This document shows positions 28,649-37,849 of a DNA stretch of 64,000 nt, in pieces (positions within the stretch are counted from its first letter, which is position 1; each line of letters opens with the position of its first letter). Made by a program: the position numbers and the translations under genes. Origin of the DNA: Pycnococcus provasolii (Eukaryota; Chlorophyta; Pseudoscourfieldiophyceae; Pseudoscourfieldiales; Pycnococcaceae). The notes under the pieces are model-generated. The model was not told the origin of the DNA and did not search any database. It saw nothing but the letters and a program-made list of their open reading frames with translations. The stretch covers positions 407,501 through 471,500 of the forward strand of contig OW568896.1 in NCBI GenBank assembly GCA_938743325.2, given 5' to 3'.

Positions 28649-28780
28649 GCGGAACCCTCGCCGACGACGACAAAGAGGCGACGGACGGACTCCCTTGGAA
28701 GGAGGACTTGTTTTCTTCCACCCAGGACGTCCCCCCACGAGCCCACGAGGGTTCACGAGAGGAGTTGACGAGCAGAACTT

Positions 28781-28804
28781 CAGCTCAGCTCAGCTCAGCT
28801 CAGC
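28781..28804. repeat. (CAGCT)n pentanucleotide repeat
   Basis: Four perfect CAGCT units plus a partial one. Confidence 0.85.
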
Positions 28805-29586
28805 GTTGGTGGGACTTGCCCGACTTGAGACGCCTCGGAGAACAGAGACCACCTAACCTTAGGCGCCTTATTATCACTGCTCTTGTTCGTGTTGTTCGTG
28901 TACCCGGTACCCGTTCGTTCTTTAGCAGCTGATGTTTATGGGCCCCTCGCGCTCCTACTCCTTCTCGTACTCCTTCACTTACTGTATGCACGTGAGCACA
29001 AGTTCACCGTTCAGACGATAAAATAGTACTACAAGGATGCATTTGCAAGCACGATTACTGTACCCTACAGGGAAGGGCGTTGGTTGACACACAAGACTTG
29101 TTCGCAGACCATTTATCGTTGACGATCAGGTAGTTGCCTTCAGAGCCTTGAGGGACCTGAAGACTGGTCCGATCGTCCTATGTTCACGAAGTACTTCCTA
29201 GGTCACTTTGGCGTGGTGTCTGGTGTGCGCGGCCTCTGGTCACCGACTCACCGGCACCGTTGTACCGAGTAAGACAACTTGTGCGTGTTAGTGAGTGACA
29301 TCACAAAATTAAGTTCCTACCTTAAGTAATATTGCCATCTGAGACCAGGCTGCCCCTGGGGGGAATGAATGCGACTTCGTTTTCCCAAGTCGTCCTTAGT
29401 TAAAAACGAGCTGAGCTTCGGAGACTGCCGGCGCCGTTCGGAGCGCAGGAAGTGAACTTATTACCCGCGCCTTCCTAGTCTATGTAACCTTCTGTCCTCT
29501 TCGAGTCTTGGGTCGATGCCTCTATCGCGCTCCTATCGGCCCATTATTCCCGTACAGTATTTGCTCTTTCGAGGTCGTCGTGTCGC

Positions 29587-29618
29587 TCCTCCTCCTCCTC
29601 CACCTCCTCCTCCTCCTC
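29587..29618. repeat. (CCT)n triplet repeat
   Basis: CCT run interrupted once by CCA in the gene-free interval. Confidence 0.75.
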
Positions 29619-29685
29619 TTGGGCGACGGGAAACTCGAGTGGGAAAGAAAGGTGGAAAGGTAAGGTGGAAAGGTTCGAGGAGTCC

Positions 29686-29734
29686 GTCCCGTGAGGTCGT
29701 CCCGTGAGGTCGTCCCGTGAGGTCGCCCAGTGAG
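29686..29734. repeat. 13-bp minisatellite, unit GTCCCGTGAGGTC
   Basis: Three perfect units (29686, 29699, 29712) and a decayed fourth, 310 bases before the HAD gene start. Confidence 0.85.
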
Positions 29735-30043
29735 TGTACAGTCCCACTAGCTTTCCCACCCGGAGCTCCGGAGCTCCCTCCCCTCCCTTTCCGGAAAGCT
29801 CCTCGTCGCCCCTTCCCTTCCGGTTTTGGTTTGGCCATCACTCCATCACTCCGTCAATCAATCCGTCGCTCCATCACGGGTTCTTCATCAATCCATCTCT
29901 CCCTCTTCACCGGCCGGCGTTTTCTTGTTCGTTTTCTTGTTCCACGTACCTGTTTCTTTACCTAATTTCTGGTGGCCGCCGCTTGGTTAGTTCTTTAAGC
30001 TTTACTTTTTTGTTTTTATTTTCTTAATTCAGTTCAGTTCGTT

Positions 30044-30942
30044 ATGAAGGTTCTTTTTTTGGACGTCGACGGCGTGATCAATATCCCCGCGGGCATGGAT
30101 CCCAATCTCCTCGAGAACCTCAGAGGTGTCATCGAAACCACAGGCGCGAAAATCGTTCTCAGCAGCGACTGGAGGCGAACTGTACGTCTTTATTTTATTT
30201 TCTTCTTACCCCTTACTTCTTTGCTTTTGGTGAAAGTTGCTTTCTTTCTGATTGCTCACTGCCATATGATAACAACTTTCGGACATATTGAAATAAAATA
30301 AAATTGCACGCTCACATTCCACGTTTTCACTCACACACTCACTCACTTCAGGCGACGGCACGCGCGGAGATCCGACGCATTCTCAGGTACCACAACATGG
30401 ACTACATCAGCTGCACGCCGTGCCACAAGGCGTTCCCCATATGGAGGAGGCCGGAGGAAATCCTCGAGTGGATCGATACGCACAACGCGAGGTGTCGCAA
30501 GGAAGGCCGGCCCGCGTCAGAGCTCGTCGAGCAGTGGGTGGCTGTCGACGACCGACCGCTCCTCGCGGAAGCGGGAGGGAGGGGCATGGTCGGCCACTTC
30601 GTGCAGACTCACATGAGCCGCGGCATCACGAAACTCTGCGCGAAGAGGTGTGTCGACATACTGTCAGAAGGCGCGTCGGCGTCCGCCCCCGCGGGCGCGG
30701 CTGCAGGAGGGTCGGGCGCCACGTCGCTGCTCGCCGCCGCGGGCAAGCCGACACCCTTCAAGGGTACCGGCGCTTCGCTCGGCGCGTCCACGCACGCAAG
30801 CTTCAGCCGGACGACGAGCCCGGCGGCGCAGAGACTGCTCGTGCCGCGCGTCGGCATCGCATCGTCACCGACACGGCCGTCCAACGAGCGGCTCACGCCC
30901 AGCTACGCGCGACAAACTGGCGCGGGAGTGCGCTACCAGTGA
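30044..30942 (+). CDS. HAD-fold protein (HAD_SAK-like), two exons
   Basis: Exons 30044-30181 and 30352-30942 give 242 residues. The intron 30182-30351 starts GTACGT, ends TTCAG and joins codons in phase 0. Exon 1 opens MKVLFLDVDGVI and continues to VLSSDWRRT, the first two HAD motifs. Exon 2 continues as ARAEIRRILRYHN, IWRRPEEILEWI and VAVDDRPLL. This layout matches the HAD domain found in Swiss-Army-Knife RNA-repair proteins. A small stand-alone phosphatase or kinase-associated role is possible but unknown. The tail (about 150-242) is Ala/Ser/Thr-rich and disordered. It is the only gene here with an intron I can place, and the intron is much AT-richer than the exons. Confidence 0.8.
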
Positions 30943-31078
30943 TTGTGAGAAATGATCACTCATTCAGTAACGTAATAGAGATTGCTTTTGTCCTGAGATC
31001 CCTCAGCGCGACCATAGCGAGAAGCACGTCGACGCGGTACAACAAAAAAGAAATTACTAAGCAACAATATATATTCTC

Positions 31079-32827
31079 CTATGGATTGTGACCAGTAAGC
31101 TGGTAATGTTGGAGTGCCTGCACTTGCGTGTGCCCGTTGCGATCACGTGTGTTCTCCGCGGCACCGTCCGTGTACCACGGTCGATCCATTTTGAGATACG
31201 GTCGCGGCGGCAAAGGATACGGCAGAGGAACTAACACATCGCATGCATTAGTGCTACTCGCCGCGTGCTGCGTGGGAATCAACGCCGGTGGCTCACTCTT
31301 CGCGCCGCCGCCGCCGCCGCCGCCGCCGAGCGTGCGCGGCGCCGCCACGTCGGCCTGGAACGAGGAACGTAGGTCGCCCGCAGCCACGAGCGAGGCGTAC
31401 GCCGCACATCTCTCTGCGGTGAAGAGCACCCCCATCTCGAAGTGACGGATGAAAACCTGCGTGTTCTTCTTCTCCGCCTTACCGAGCGCCGCTCCTGACA
31501 AGTTCGCACTCGTCAACCAAGCCCAAGCCAACCTCTTGCCATCTGAGCTCACCCTGCAATACGTCTTGATGTGAGGCACCGCTGGCTTTGGCGCGGCGAC
31601 CGCCACATCCCAAAATTGACACATGCGCGTGGTCAGATGGTTGCGCACCACGTTGTTTTGCTTCCCAGGAATGGAATTACCGCCGTTCCATCCTTCGCGG
31701 CATTGCGCCACCTCACTGACTCGTGGCCAAACAAGAGAGAATCCACGACCGCCGCCGCCGCCACCACCACGAAGGTCCGCCTCGATCTCATGCAAGAGAG
31801 TTTCGGGAATCGAGCCGAGACTGCTGCACTGCGCGACGATGCGAGCTTCATTCGCCCAAGGGTCACTGCACGACGACGGGCTCGCGCCAGCAGAGCTTCC
31901 ACTCCTTCCGTAGCGTCGAAGCAGGCGAGCAATCGCCTTGGAACCCCAACGCGCGAAATTCGGCCCCGTGTGCCTCCCAGGAACGCTAGCTGTGAGATCC
32001 GCGCGCGCGCCAGTAAAGTCGTGGTGAGCAAGGAGCTCCGCGAGGTTTTGGAATCCCATCCATGTCTCTGAACCAACCGCCGCCAACCCGTTTCCGCCAA
32101 AGGCTCCCACTCGTCCCACCGGCGAAATTACCTTGTCTAGCTCGCGAACGTACGAGACAAGCGTATCACGGAATGTGTCTTCAACGCTTGAGTTGCTGTT
32201 GCTTTGTCGTCGAGGAAAATCCTGCACGAACGCCCCTTGCACCTTCTCCTGACAGTCACATTTGCAGTAGTTTGCCGTGTGCACGACGAGGCGCATCCCC
32301 GTTTTGCTGAATAGCATGAGGCACTTGGCGTGGTGGCATCCGAACGCGTCTGGCATCTCCGGGTGGAACCACGTGAGGTTCTCCTGCGCGTTCGCGTACG
32401 GCGCCACGCGCGCGCGATCCCCCGCCGGCGCCACCACCACCTTCCTCCGCGCGAGTCTCCACGGCGCACAGAGCGCGTCGAAGTACGGCAGGTCGACAAG
32501 GAAGTTCATCGCCACCGCCAGCTCCGGCGGAGGCGCTGCCGCACTCCACAACCCTTGCGCAAACGAAAACGACCCGGACGTCTGAGGTGCCGCCCCGGGT
32601 AACGAAAGGAGGTGGAATGACTCCTTGGCATGCTTCTGGAAGGACGCAGACTCTCCAGGTCTCTTCTCGTTGACCTCCACCCCCGCTTCTTTGAGAGCTC
32701 TTCTTTTGTGTCGCATTTGAGCGAGCTCGAGCAGAGAGTACGTGCCATCACCATTGACAGAGGATGACGGGCGCTCTCTCTTGTTCGTGCCTTGATCTGA
32801 CTGAGAGACCGATGCGGGGGACGCCAT
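31079..32827 (-). CDS. TDP1: Tyrosyl-DNA phosphodiesterase 1
   Basis: Phospholipase-D-superfamily nuclease that removes trapped topoisomerase I and other 3' adducts from DNA. The 582-residue product carries the two HKD-type motifs, HHAKCLML at about residue 162 and HIKTYCRVS at about residue 417. Each has its downstream Asn-containing segment (HTANYCKCD; WLTSANLSGAALG), which is diagnostic for TDP1. WMGFQNLAELLAHHD and a C-terminal PRPYLKMDRPW-like end also fit. A Gly-rich loop (about 350-360) and a basic N-terminus (HKRRALKE) look nuclear. It is divergent from the SET gene across 175 bases that contain a GGGGTTAGGG motif. Confidence 0.93.
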   Translation of the reverse strand: MASPASVSQSDQGTNKRERPSSSVNGDGTYSLLELAQMRHKRRALKEAGVEVNEKRPGESASFQKHAKESFHLLSLPGAAPQTSGSFSFAQGLWSAAAPPPELAVAMNFLVDLPYFDALCAPWRLARRKVVVAPAGDRARVAPYANAQENLTWFHPEMPDAFGCHHAKCLMLFSKTGMRLVVHTANYCKCDCQEKVQGAFVQDFPRRQSNSNSSVEDTFRDTLVSYVRELDKVISPVGRVGAFGGNGLAAVGSETWMGFQNLAELLAHHDFTGARADLTASVPGRHTGPNFARWGSKAIARLLRRYGRSGSSAGASPSSCSDPWANEARIVAQCSSLGSIPETLLHEIEADLRGGGGGGGRGFSLVWPRVSEVAQCREGWNGGNSIPGKQNNVVRNHLTTRMCQFWDVAVAAPKPAVPHIKTYCRVSSDGKRLAWAWLTSANLSGAALGKAEKKNTQVFIRHFEMGVLFTAERCAAYASLVAAGDLRSSFQADVAAPRTLGGGGGGGGAKSEPPALIPTQHAASSTNACDVLVPLPYPLPPRPYLKMDRPWYTDGAAENTRDRNGHTQVQALQHYQLTGHNP

Positions 32828-32904
32828 CGTTCGCTGATCAGGCGTGCTCGGGACCCCCCTGGACTGAGGGAGGGACCGAGAGGAGAGGGGGCAACCCCCA
32901 ATTA

Positions 32905-32914
32905 GGGGTTAGGG
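32905..32914. promoter_or_regulatory. GGGGTTAGGG motif in the TDP1/SET divergent promoter
   Basis: Telomere-like element near the middle of the 175-base gap (78 bases from the TDP1 start, 89 from the SET start). Confidence 0.45.
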
Positions 32915-33002
32915 CCTCGGAGAAGGGGAGAACCAGCCAGCCGCCGACGTGGCACCCCCCCATTGTCCCAGGGGGGGCCCCTTCATCATAATGGGAAGAT
33001 AA

Positions 33003-34538
33003 ATGGCGGCTGTTCACATCAGCTTTCCCCCTTTGGCTCCTTTGACGACGTCCACGCACATTCGTGCCCTCAACGACATACGTGCATATCCCGTCTTTGA
33101 TGCCCTTGCATCGTCCTCCTCGTCATCCTCGTCGTTTCCTTCGTCTTCGTTTTCATCGTTTTCATCGGCGTCAGGGGAGGCGGATGGGGATGCTGGTTTG
33201 GGTGGGGTGTGTCCACCAGGATTGGCGTTTTCGATGACTCCTGGTGATGGTGGTGGTGGCGGTAATGTCGCCCTCACGACTTCTCGCGAATTTGCACGCC
33301 ACGACGTGATCCTCATCGAGACGTGTGCACTATCCGTGCAATGTGACGACTTTGACGAAGTCGCGGTCGACGCGCAACCTGAGACGCTCGTCGCGAACTG
33401 GGATAAGCAAGTTTATGCATACGCAAACGCGGACGAAGAAACGAAACAGGCGGTCATGAATCTCTTCGCCCTCGACGTCACGCAGCTGCCAGGCACGTAC
33501 GGAAAAGCTTTGCAGGAACACATACACGTCGTTGCGGAGAAAAATGGAGTGTCTCCGGAAGATGCGACGTGCGTCGTCCTCAAATTCGTCGCCAACGCAG
33601 TTTACAAAAGCAACAAGGTTGTGCTTCCACTGGTGTCGAGTCGTGCGAACCATAGCTGCGACGCGAACGCCGTTCGTGTCATCGACTTTCCTAAGCAAGG
33701 ACTCGTCACGCTGTACGCCACCGAACCTCTCGGCGAAGGAGACGAGGTGCTGGTTGATTATACCGCGGAAGTTCTGTGGAGCAGACCACGGAGAATCGAG
33801 TGGCTTCGGCGAACGAAGTGTTTCGATTGCACGTGTCGTCGCTGCAAGCGCCCTGACTACGAGGGTGCGCTCGTGTGCCCGCGGTGTCTCCCTTACGACA
33901 AGCGCGGCGGTGGATTCCAGCTTCCACATCCTTTGCCGCCAGATGTTGGATGCATCGTCCGTGACCCCCCGACGTCGAGCTGCTGCCACGACGACGGCGA
34001 GAAGAAGGGAGAATGCCACTGGACGTGCGGCACGTGCGGCCTTCACATCTCTGAGACTGACCTCGACGTTGCACTGCCTGCTGGCCCCGCAAAGAGCGTT
34101 CTGAAGCTGGAAGAGTACGCGTCGTCTCTCGCGGCTGAGATGGACGTCGCCAACGGAACGGAAGTGAACGTTTCTTCTGCAAAGCTCAGGCACGTCGCCC
34201 AAGCAGCATGCTACACGGTTGGGCCACATCACTGGACATCTCACGCAATGGCCGTTGCGATCATCAGGCATGCATCAGATGCGAGCATCTCTGAGATAGC
34301 GGCGATGTACAAGGGAGTGCGCACATGGCTAAGACAGTGGGCTCAACTGCGCGGCGGCGCGTGCAGATGGATCGGCCATCGCGCGTTGCTGAAGGCGGCG
34401 GATCGCATGCGCGACGAGGGTGGGCCATTCTTGGACGATGCGCGAGAGGCGTACACGGACATTGCTAACAACGTCCCCCCTTTCACGGAATTGTTTCGAC
34501 GCGCTGTTTCGGCGCTGGAAGAAATGCAGTTACAGTAA
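33003..34538 (+). CDS. SMYD-like SET-domain lysine methyltransferase
   Basis: 511-residue protein. After a Ser-run linker the SET domain spans roughly residues 95-260. RANHSCDANAVR (about 213) is the SET motif with the pseudoknot Asn-His. EPLGEGDEVLVDYTAE is the second part, and a Cys-rich post-SET follows (KCFDCTCRRCKRPDYEGALVCPRC). A second Cys/His cluster (CCHD, CHWTCGTCGLH) follows in the helical C-terminal half, as in SMYD proteins. I see no MYND finger inserted in the SET. The target could be histone or non-histone. It is paired head-to-head with TDP1. Confidence 0.88.
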   Translation: MAAVHISFPPLAPLTTSTHIRALNDIRAYPVFDALASSSSSSSSFPSSSFSSFSSASGEADGDAGLGGVCPPGLAFSMTPGDGGGGGNVALTTSREFARHDVILIETCALSVQCDDFDEVAVDAQPETLVANWDKQVYAYANADEETKQAVMNLFALDVTQLPGTYGKALQEHIHVVAEKNGVSPEDATCVVLKFVANAVYKSNKVVLPLVSSRANHSCDANAVRVIDFPKQGLVTLYATEPLGEGDEVLVDYTAEVLWSRPRRIEWLRRTKCFDCTCRRCKRPDYEGALVCPRCLPYDKRGGGFQLPHPLPPDVGCIVRDPPTSSCCHDDGEKKGECHWTCGTCGLHISETDLDVALPAGPAKSVLKLEEYASSLAAEMDVANGTEVNVSSAKLRHVAQAACYTVGPHHWTSHAMAVAIIRHASDASISEIAAMYKGVRTWLRQWAQLRGGACRWIGHRALLKAADRMRDEGGPFLDDAREAYTDIANNVPPFTELFRRAVSALEEMQLQ

Positions 34539-34623
34539 CAATACTAAGAAATAAAAACCAAGCAGCGATTCCCCTTTCTTTTTTGGTTTTGGAATTTGGA
34601 GCTAATGATTTGCTTCCGTTTCA

Positions 34624-36351
34624 TTACGCCATCATGTTGTTCGTCGTATATTCCTCAGCCTGCCTGGAGATCCTAGCGCGTGAGGGGGTGCTGAAGTTTG
34701 CACCCTTCTGCTTGCGAGCGCATCCCTTGCCCATCGCCGCAGCCTTGCTCATCATGCGCACATCTGACGAGTACCTCTGCGCCGTGCGCACGTCTTCGAG
34801 AATATTGGCTGCCGTAGAGTTGTTGGCTGCAGGACTCGTGATGATCCTATGCTCAGCATCGGCCAGCTTCGCACGAGCCTTCTCGCCGTTGCCAGCTCGC
34901 GCTGCCAACTCCGCCTCCTCCATGAGTGTCGCAGCCTCGAGACGAAGGCGTTGTGCCTCCACCTCAAGATTGATGACGTTGGAATCCACATCAGTGACGC
35001 GCTTCAGAACCTGAGTCGCCTCCATCGTGACCTCACTCGACGAAGAAGCGTCTATGTACTTGAGTCGTGCTATGAGATGAGCATCCGGCGCATTCGCGGG
35101 AAGGCTGACGCGAAACGGCACATCTCGCTGCTCCTCAGTGCATACATCGTCTAGGCGAACACGCACGCCTCCAGAGGCGAGCCGCTCCATCGTGCGCGCA
35201 AGGTCAGGATCGATCGGCGCTTCCACGAAGGCTCCCGGAGCAGGCGCCTCGAGCTCGACGTACACCTGCTGTGCGATGACAGAAAGTAGTCCGCCGAGAG
35301 CACCGCCAAACGCACGCGGGATGGCAGCTGCGTTGGGTACGAAGTTGTACTCGCCGCCGCAAAGCGCAAGCTTCTGAAGCGCATCCTCGTTGTGATCTGC
35401 ACCAAACCCAAACGTGCTCACGGATATGGGCGTAGCGCTGTCGAGCATTTGGCTCGCTTTCTCAGCGAGCGTGTCCATGTTCGTCTCGCCGCAGTTCGCG
35501 TGGCCGTCAGTGAAGAGGTGAATTGCTCGTATCATCCCATTCGGAATGGGCGTGCGCTCCTCGTCGAGGGGAACAGCAGCAGGTGCCGCTGCGGCATCAG
35601 CAGGAAATAATGTCTGCCACTCTGCCGCATGCATCTGCTGCGGCGGCTGAGAGGCTCCGAACCACGACGAGAAAAGGCTCGGGGAGGAGGGCCCTCCAGC
35701 TTGGTTCTGCTTCCTTGGCGAGCGCCTCTTCTTGGGCATAGGTACGGGCGGATCCCTCTCGTGCTCGTCATCGGGAGGAATGATGACGCGTTGTGCGAGT
35801 TGCTGCCTGATTCCTGCGAACAGTCCTCCGCTGAGGTTTGTGGTGCTCCCACTGCGAAGAGACTTTGCCGCATTGTGCGCGCGCTCCTTCCCGTCTGGCG
35901 TCATGAACGTGAGCTTAAGCGTTTCGTAGACGTCCGTGTCGTATGCAATAATCCCAAGCATGTCTCGTTCCGTCAACTTGTCTGCCACAAACTCGATCGT
36001 CTTTGCGACGAGTTTGAGTTTTTCTCCCGCCATGCTGCCTGACACGTCGACGACGAGCGTGAGGCACATGGGCGTTCGTTCCTTCGCGTTGAGCGCCTGA
36101 GGAGCAAGGATGGACGGCACGACGACGGCGTTGGCATGTTGCGCGCTTAAGTACCCCCCCTCGATGAACTCGGTGTTGATGTTGAACTTCATGACATGCT
36201 TCGAAGAAGAGGAAGTGTTTGCGTTTGCGGCCGCCGCCTCCGCCGATGATTCGTCGTTATTGACAAGCACGTATTCCTCCGCCGAAGAACCAGACCGACG
36301 AGAGGGGTCATCAGAGGTAGTAAGGTTGGCCATGGACGTATCTTGCATCAT
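34624..36351 (-). CDS. von Willebrand factor A domain protein with intact MIDAS
   Basis: 575-residue protein. The N-terminal 60 residues are Ser/Ala-rich. A vWA domain follows with VVDVSGSMAGEKL at about residue 98 (MIDAS DxSxS), the Thr site in STTNLSGGL and the Asp in HLFTDGHANCG. A Lys/Arg-rich Pro/Ser insert (about 205-240) splits the domain. The C-terminal third has a beta-rich segment and then an Ala/Glu helical region. This arrangement recalls plant and algal vWA proteins of the inter-alpha-inhibitor/C3HC4-VWA type but without a RING finger. Ligand unknown. It lies 1.5 kb from the RavA-like gene, though the vWA sequence is not of the ViaA type. Confidence 0.8.
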   Translation of the reverse strand: MMQDTSMANLTTSDDPSRRSGSSAEEYVLVNNDESSAEAAAANANTSSSSKHVMKFNINTEFIEGGYLSAQHANAVVVPSILAPQALNAKERTPMCLTLVVDVSGSMAGEKLKLVAKTIEFVADKLTERDMLGIIAYDTDVYETLKLTFMTPDGKERAHNAAKSLRSGSTTNLSGGLFAGIRQQLAQRVIIPPDDEHERDPPVPMPKKRRSPRKQNQAGGPSSPSLFSSWFGASQPPQQMHAAEWQTLFPADAAAAPAAVPLDEERTPIPNGMIRAIHLFTDGHANCGETNMDTLAEKASQMLDSATPISVSTFGFGADHNEDALQKLALCGGEYNFVPNAAAIPRAFGGALGGLLSVIAQQVYVELEAPAPGAFVEAPIDPDLARTMERLASGGVRVRLDDVCTEEQRDVPFRVSLPANAPDAHLIARLKYIDASSSSEVTMEATQVLKRVTDVDSNVINLEVEAQRLRLEAATLMEEAELAARAGNGEKARAKLADAEHRIITSPAANNSTAANILEDVRTAQRYSSDVRMMSKAAAMGKGCARKQKGANFSTPSRARISRQAEEYTTNNMMA

Positions 36352-36763
36352 ACTACTAACCTTAAGAGTGGAGTTGGTGGTTGGTGGTTGGTGATGGGAA
36401 GAATGAAGAATGAAAGCGATGAGAGGGAGAGAGAGGCCCCGGACGAGACGAATTGAGGCAAGTGAGAGCAGAGCAACTAGAGCAATGGGAGTGAGCAGCT
36501 TCGTAATAGGGATCAGTCCGACCTGCTCTCTGCTATGCTCTCCATCTCAGAAGACGAATGCCAAAGCGGAAGGGGAAGTCGACTTTTCAGGGGAGGGGGG
36601 CAAGTTGATTTTAGTTTTAGGTGCCAACATGGCAAGGAAAACACAAACGCGAGTCCTCCCCATCCTATCGTGCCACTCCTCCACTCCTCCCCATCCTATC
36701 GTACCATCCAAAGGTGGTAGTGGGTGTTAGTGGGTGGTATGTACCAAACTACCTTATGGCCAG

Positions 36764-36952
36764 CCGGGGGGCACCCTCCGCGCCCACCAGAAGGTCTGGC
36801 ACCCACTCACGCGGCACTTGCACACGCTGGCCTTGGCCCCGCACCTTCGCGCCTTGGATCGCGCACGCGCCATGGCCAGCCGCCGAGCGGCCGAGGGCAC
36901 CTGGACTAAGCGCGTGCGCAGGATCGCCGACGCGGGCGGGCTTGAGGCCGTG
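36764..36952 (+). pseudogene. Orphan exon-like segment, about 63 codons
   Basis: Between a CAG (36761-36763) and a GTGAGT (36953) runs an open frame whose third codon positions are almost all G or C, just as in the real genes nearby. It reads LRAHQKVWHPLTRHLHTLAL, then RARAMASRRAAEGTWTKR and IADAGGLEAV. There is no plausible partner exon within the window. It could be a gene fragment or an internal exon of an unrecognised gene. I do not recognise the family. Confidence 0.3.
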
Positions 36953-37226
36953 GTGAGTGGTCAATTCACACACACGTTCGTGGAATTCGTTAAGTACAGG
37001 TATTCGTTACTACTCATTGTTGTGGTTCAATTCACCGTGCACCACACCACCACTAGTGGTATTGCGACGACGACCGAGCCGATAGGAAAGCCCAGATCGG
37101 CTGTCGCATATACTTTTCACCGAGGCTCGTGCATCCAAGTCCTGGAGGGTTGGCGACGCGGTTAGGACGCCAGCGTGACGACGAGAACCCTTGGAAGGAA
37201 GAGGGAGCTCGGGGAAGTCTCCCTCC

Positions 37227-37272
37227 CCCACCTTGTAAGGGAAGGTGGGAACGTGGTGGAAACAACCACGTA
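37227..37272. other. Two adjacent inverted repeats (hairpin candidates)
   Basis: CCCACCTT and AAGGTGGG face each other across 7 bases. Immediately after, ACGTGGT and ACCACGT face each other across 7 bases. They could be a transcription end or a protein-binding site; function unknown. Confidence 0.4.
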
Positions 37273-37330
37273 CGGAGTTTATTATTGTTGTCGCGCGTTA
37301 TATGAAGTAACATAAGACGACCTTAAGGCT

Positions 37331-37726
37331 TTACAACTCATACCTTATACTCCGTAGTCCTCTCCCGCACTCACTGGCCGGCGGTTTCCAACACGCCGTG
37401 AGGTTGCCTAAGCATTTCCTTTTCAGCAAGCGCCACCTAATGATGCTATGACGGCGACGACTTGTTGTGCTTCTCCCATCATCACCACGAGCAGCTGATC
37501 CTCCTTCCATGCGATTTTGCACCTCCAGCAGCACGTTGTCCGACGCGGGAGGACAATAACCCACCGAGAGCTTTCGAGACAAGACACCTCCAGCGCCATC
37601 ACAGTAAGACAAGGGGTCAAAAGGCGATAGCAGTGCTGCCGCCGCTGCATCTTCGTCGTCTTGGTCGTCGTACGTTGGCGGAGCACTGCTGCAGGCTGCA
37701 CCGACGCCTCCATTGAAATCTGCCAT
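37331..37726 (-). CDS. Small hypothetical protein or first exon, 131 aa
   Basis: ATG-initiated frame of 131 codons downstream of the RavA-like gene on the same strand. The N-terminal half is acidic/Ala-rich (PTYDDQDDEDAAAAALL) and followed by PFDPLSYCDGAGGVLSRK and VLLEVQNRMEG. The second half is Arg-rich and lower in GC3. A splice after about residue 70 is possible, which would make the last part intronic. No family recognised. The N-terminal half has good codon bias, the rest is doubtful. Confidence 0.35.
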   Translation of the reverse strand: MADFNGGVGAACSSAPPTYDDQDDEDAAAAALLSPFDPLSYCDGAGGVLSRKLSVGYCPPASDNVLLEVQNRMEGGSAARGDDGRSTTSRRRHSIIRWRLLKRKCLGNLTACWKPPASECGRGLRSIRYEL

Positions 37727-37849
37727 CAACCAAATGAGTTTGGAAAGAAATGGAGTTTGTTTTGTTTTACTCTCTCAAATGTACTGTATGAATCATCACC
37801 TCTCCCAACAATTCCCCTAAAACCCCCTAACCTTTTATAGATTTTCAAC

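Larger units (their letters stand above)
28442..30043. other. 1.6-kb gene-free interval with minisatellites
   Basis: Divergent region between the coiled-coil gene and the HAD gene. No ATG-initiated, gene-like frame and no recognisable tRNA, snRNA or SRP RNA was found. It contains CTTAAG at 28486 and 29321, a 15-base minisatellite (28541-28648), CAGCT repeats, a CCT run, a 13-base minisatellite and CCATCACT-like repeats (about 29836-29880). The stretch 28900-29500 looks non-repetitive and could hide an unannotated RNA or regulatory region. Confidence 0.5.
36352..37330. other. Intergenic interval with an orphan exon-like segment and hairpins
   Basis: About 980 bases. CTTAAG occurs at 36361. 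A coding-like segment (36764-36952) is listed separately. CCCACCTT/AAGGTGGG and ACGTGGT/ACCACGT form two adjacent potential hairpins at about 37227-37272. Apart from these I see no gene. Confidence 0.45.

Noticed and set aside
28487-28756. 89-codon frame with RLKLV repeats over the minisatellite
   Set aside because: Non-ATG start and entirely due to the 15-base unit.
36410-36730. 106-codon frame upstream of the vWA gene
   Set aside because: Starts at a non-ATG codon, low complexity, poor codon bias; probably 5' region of the vWA gene.
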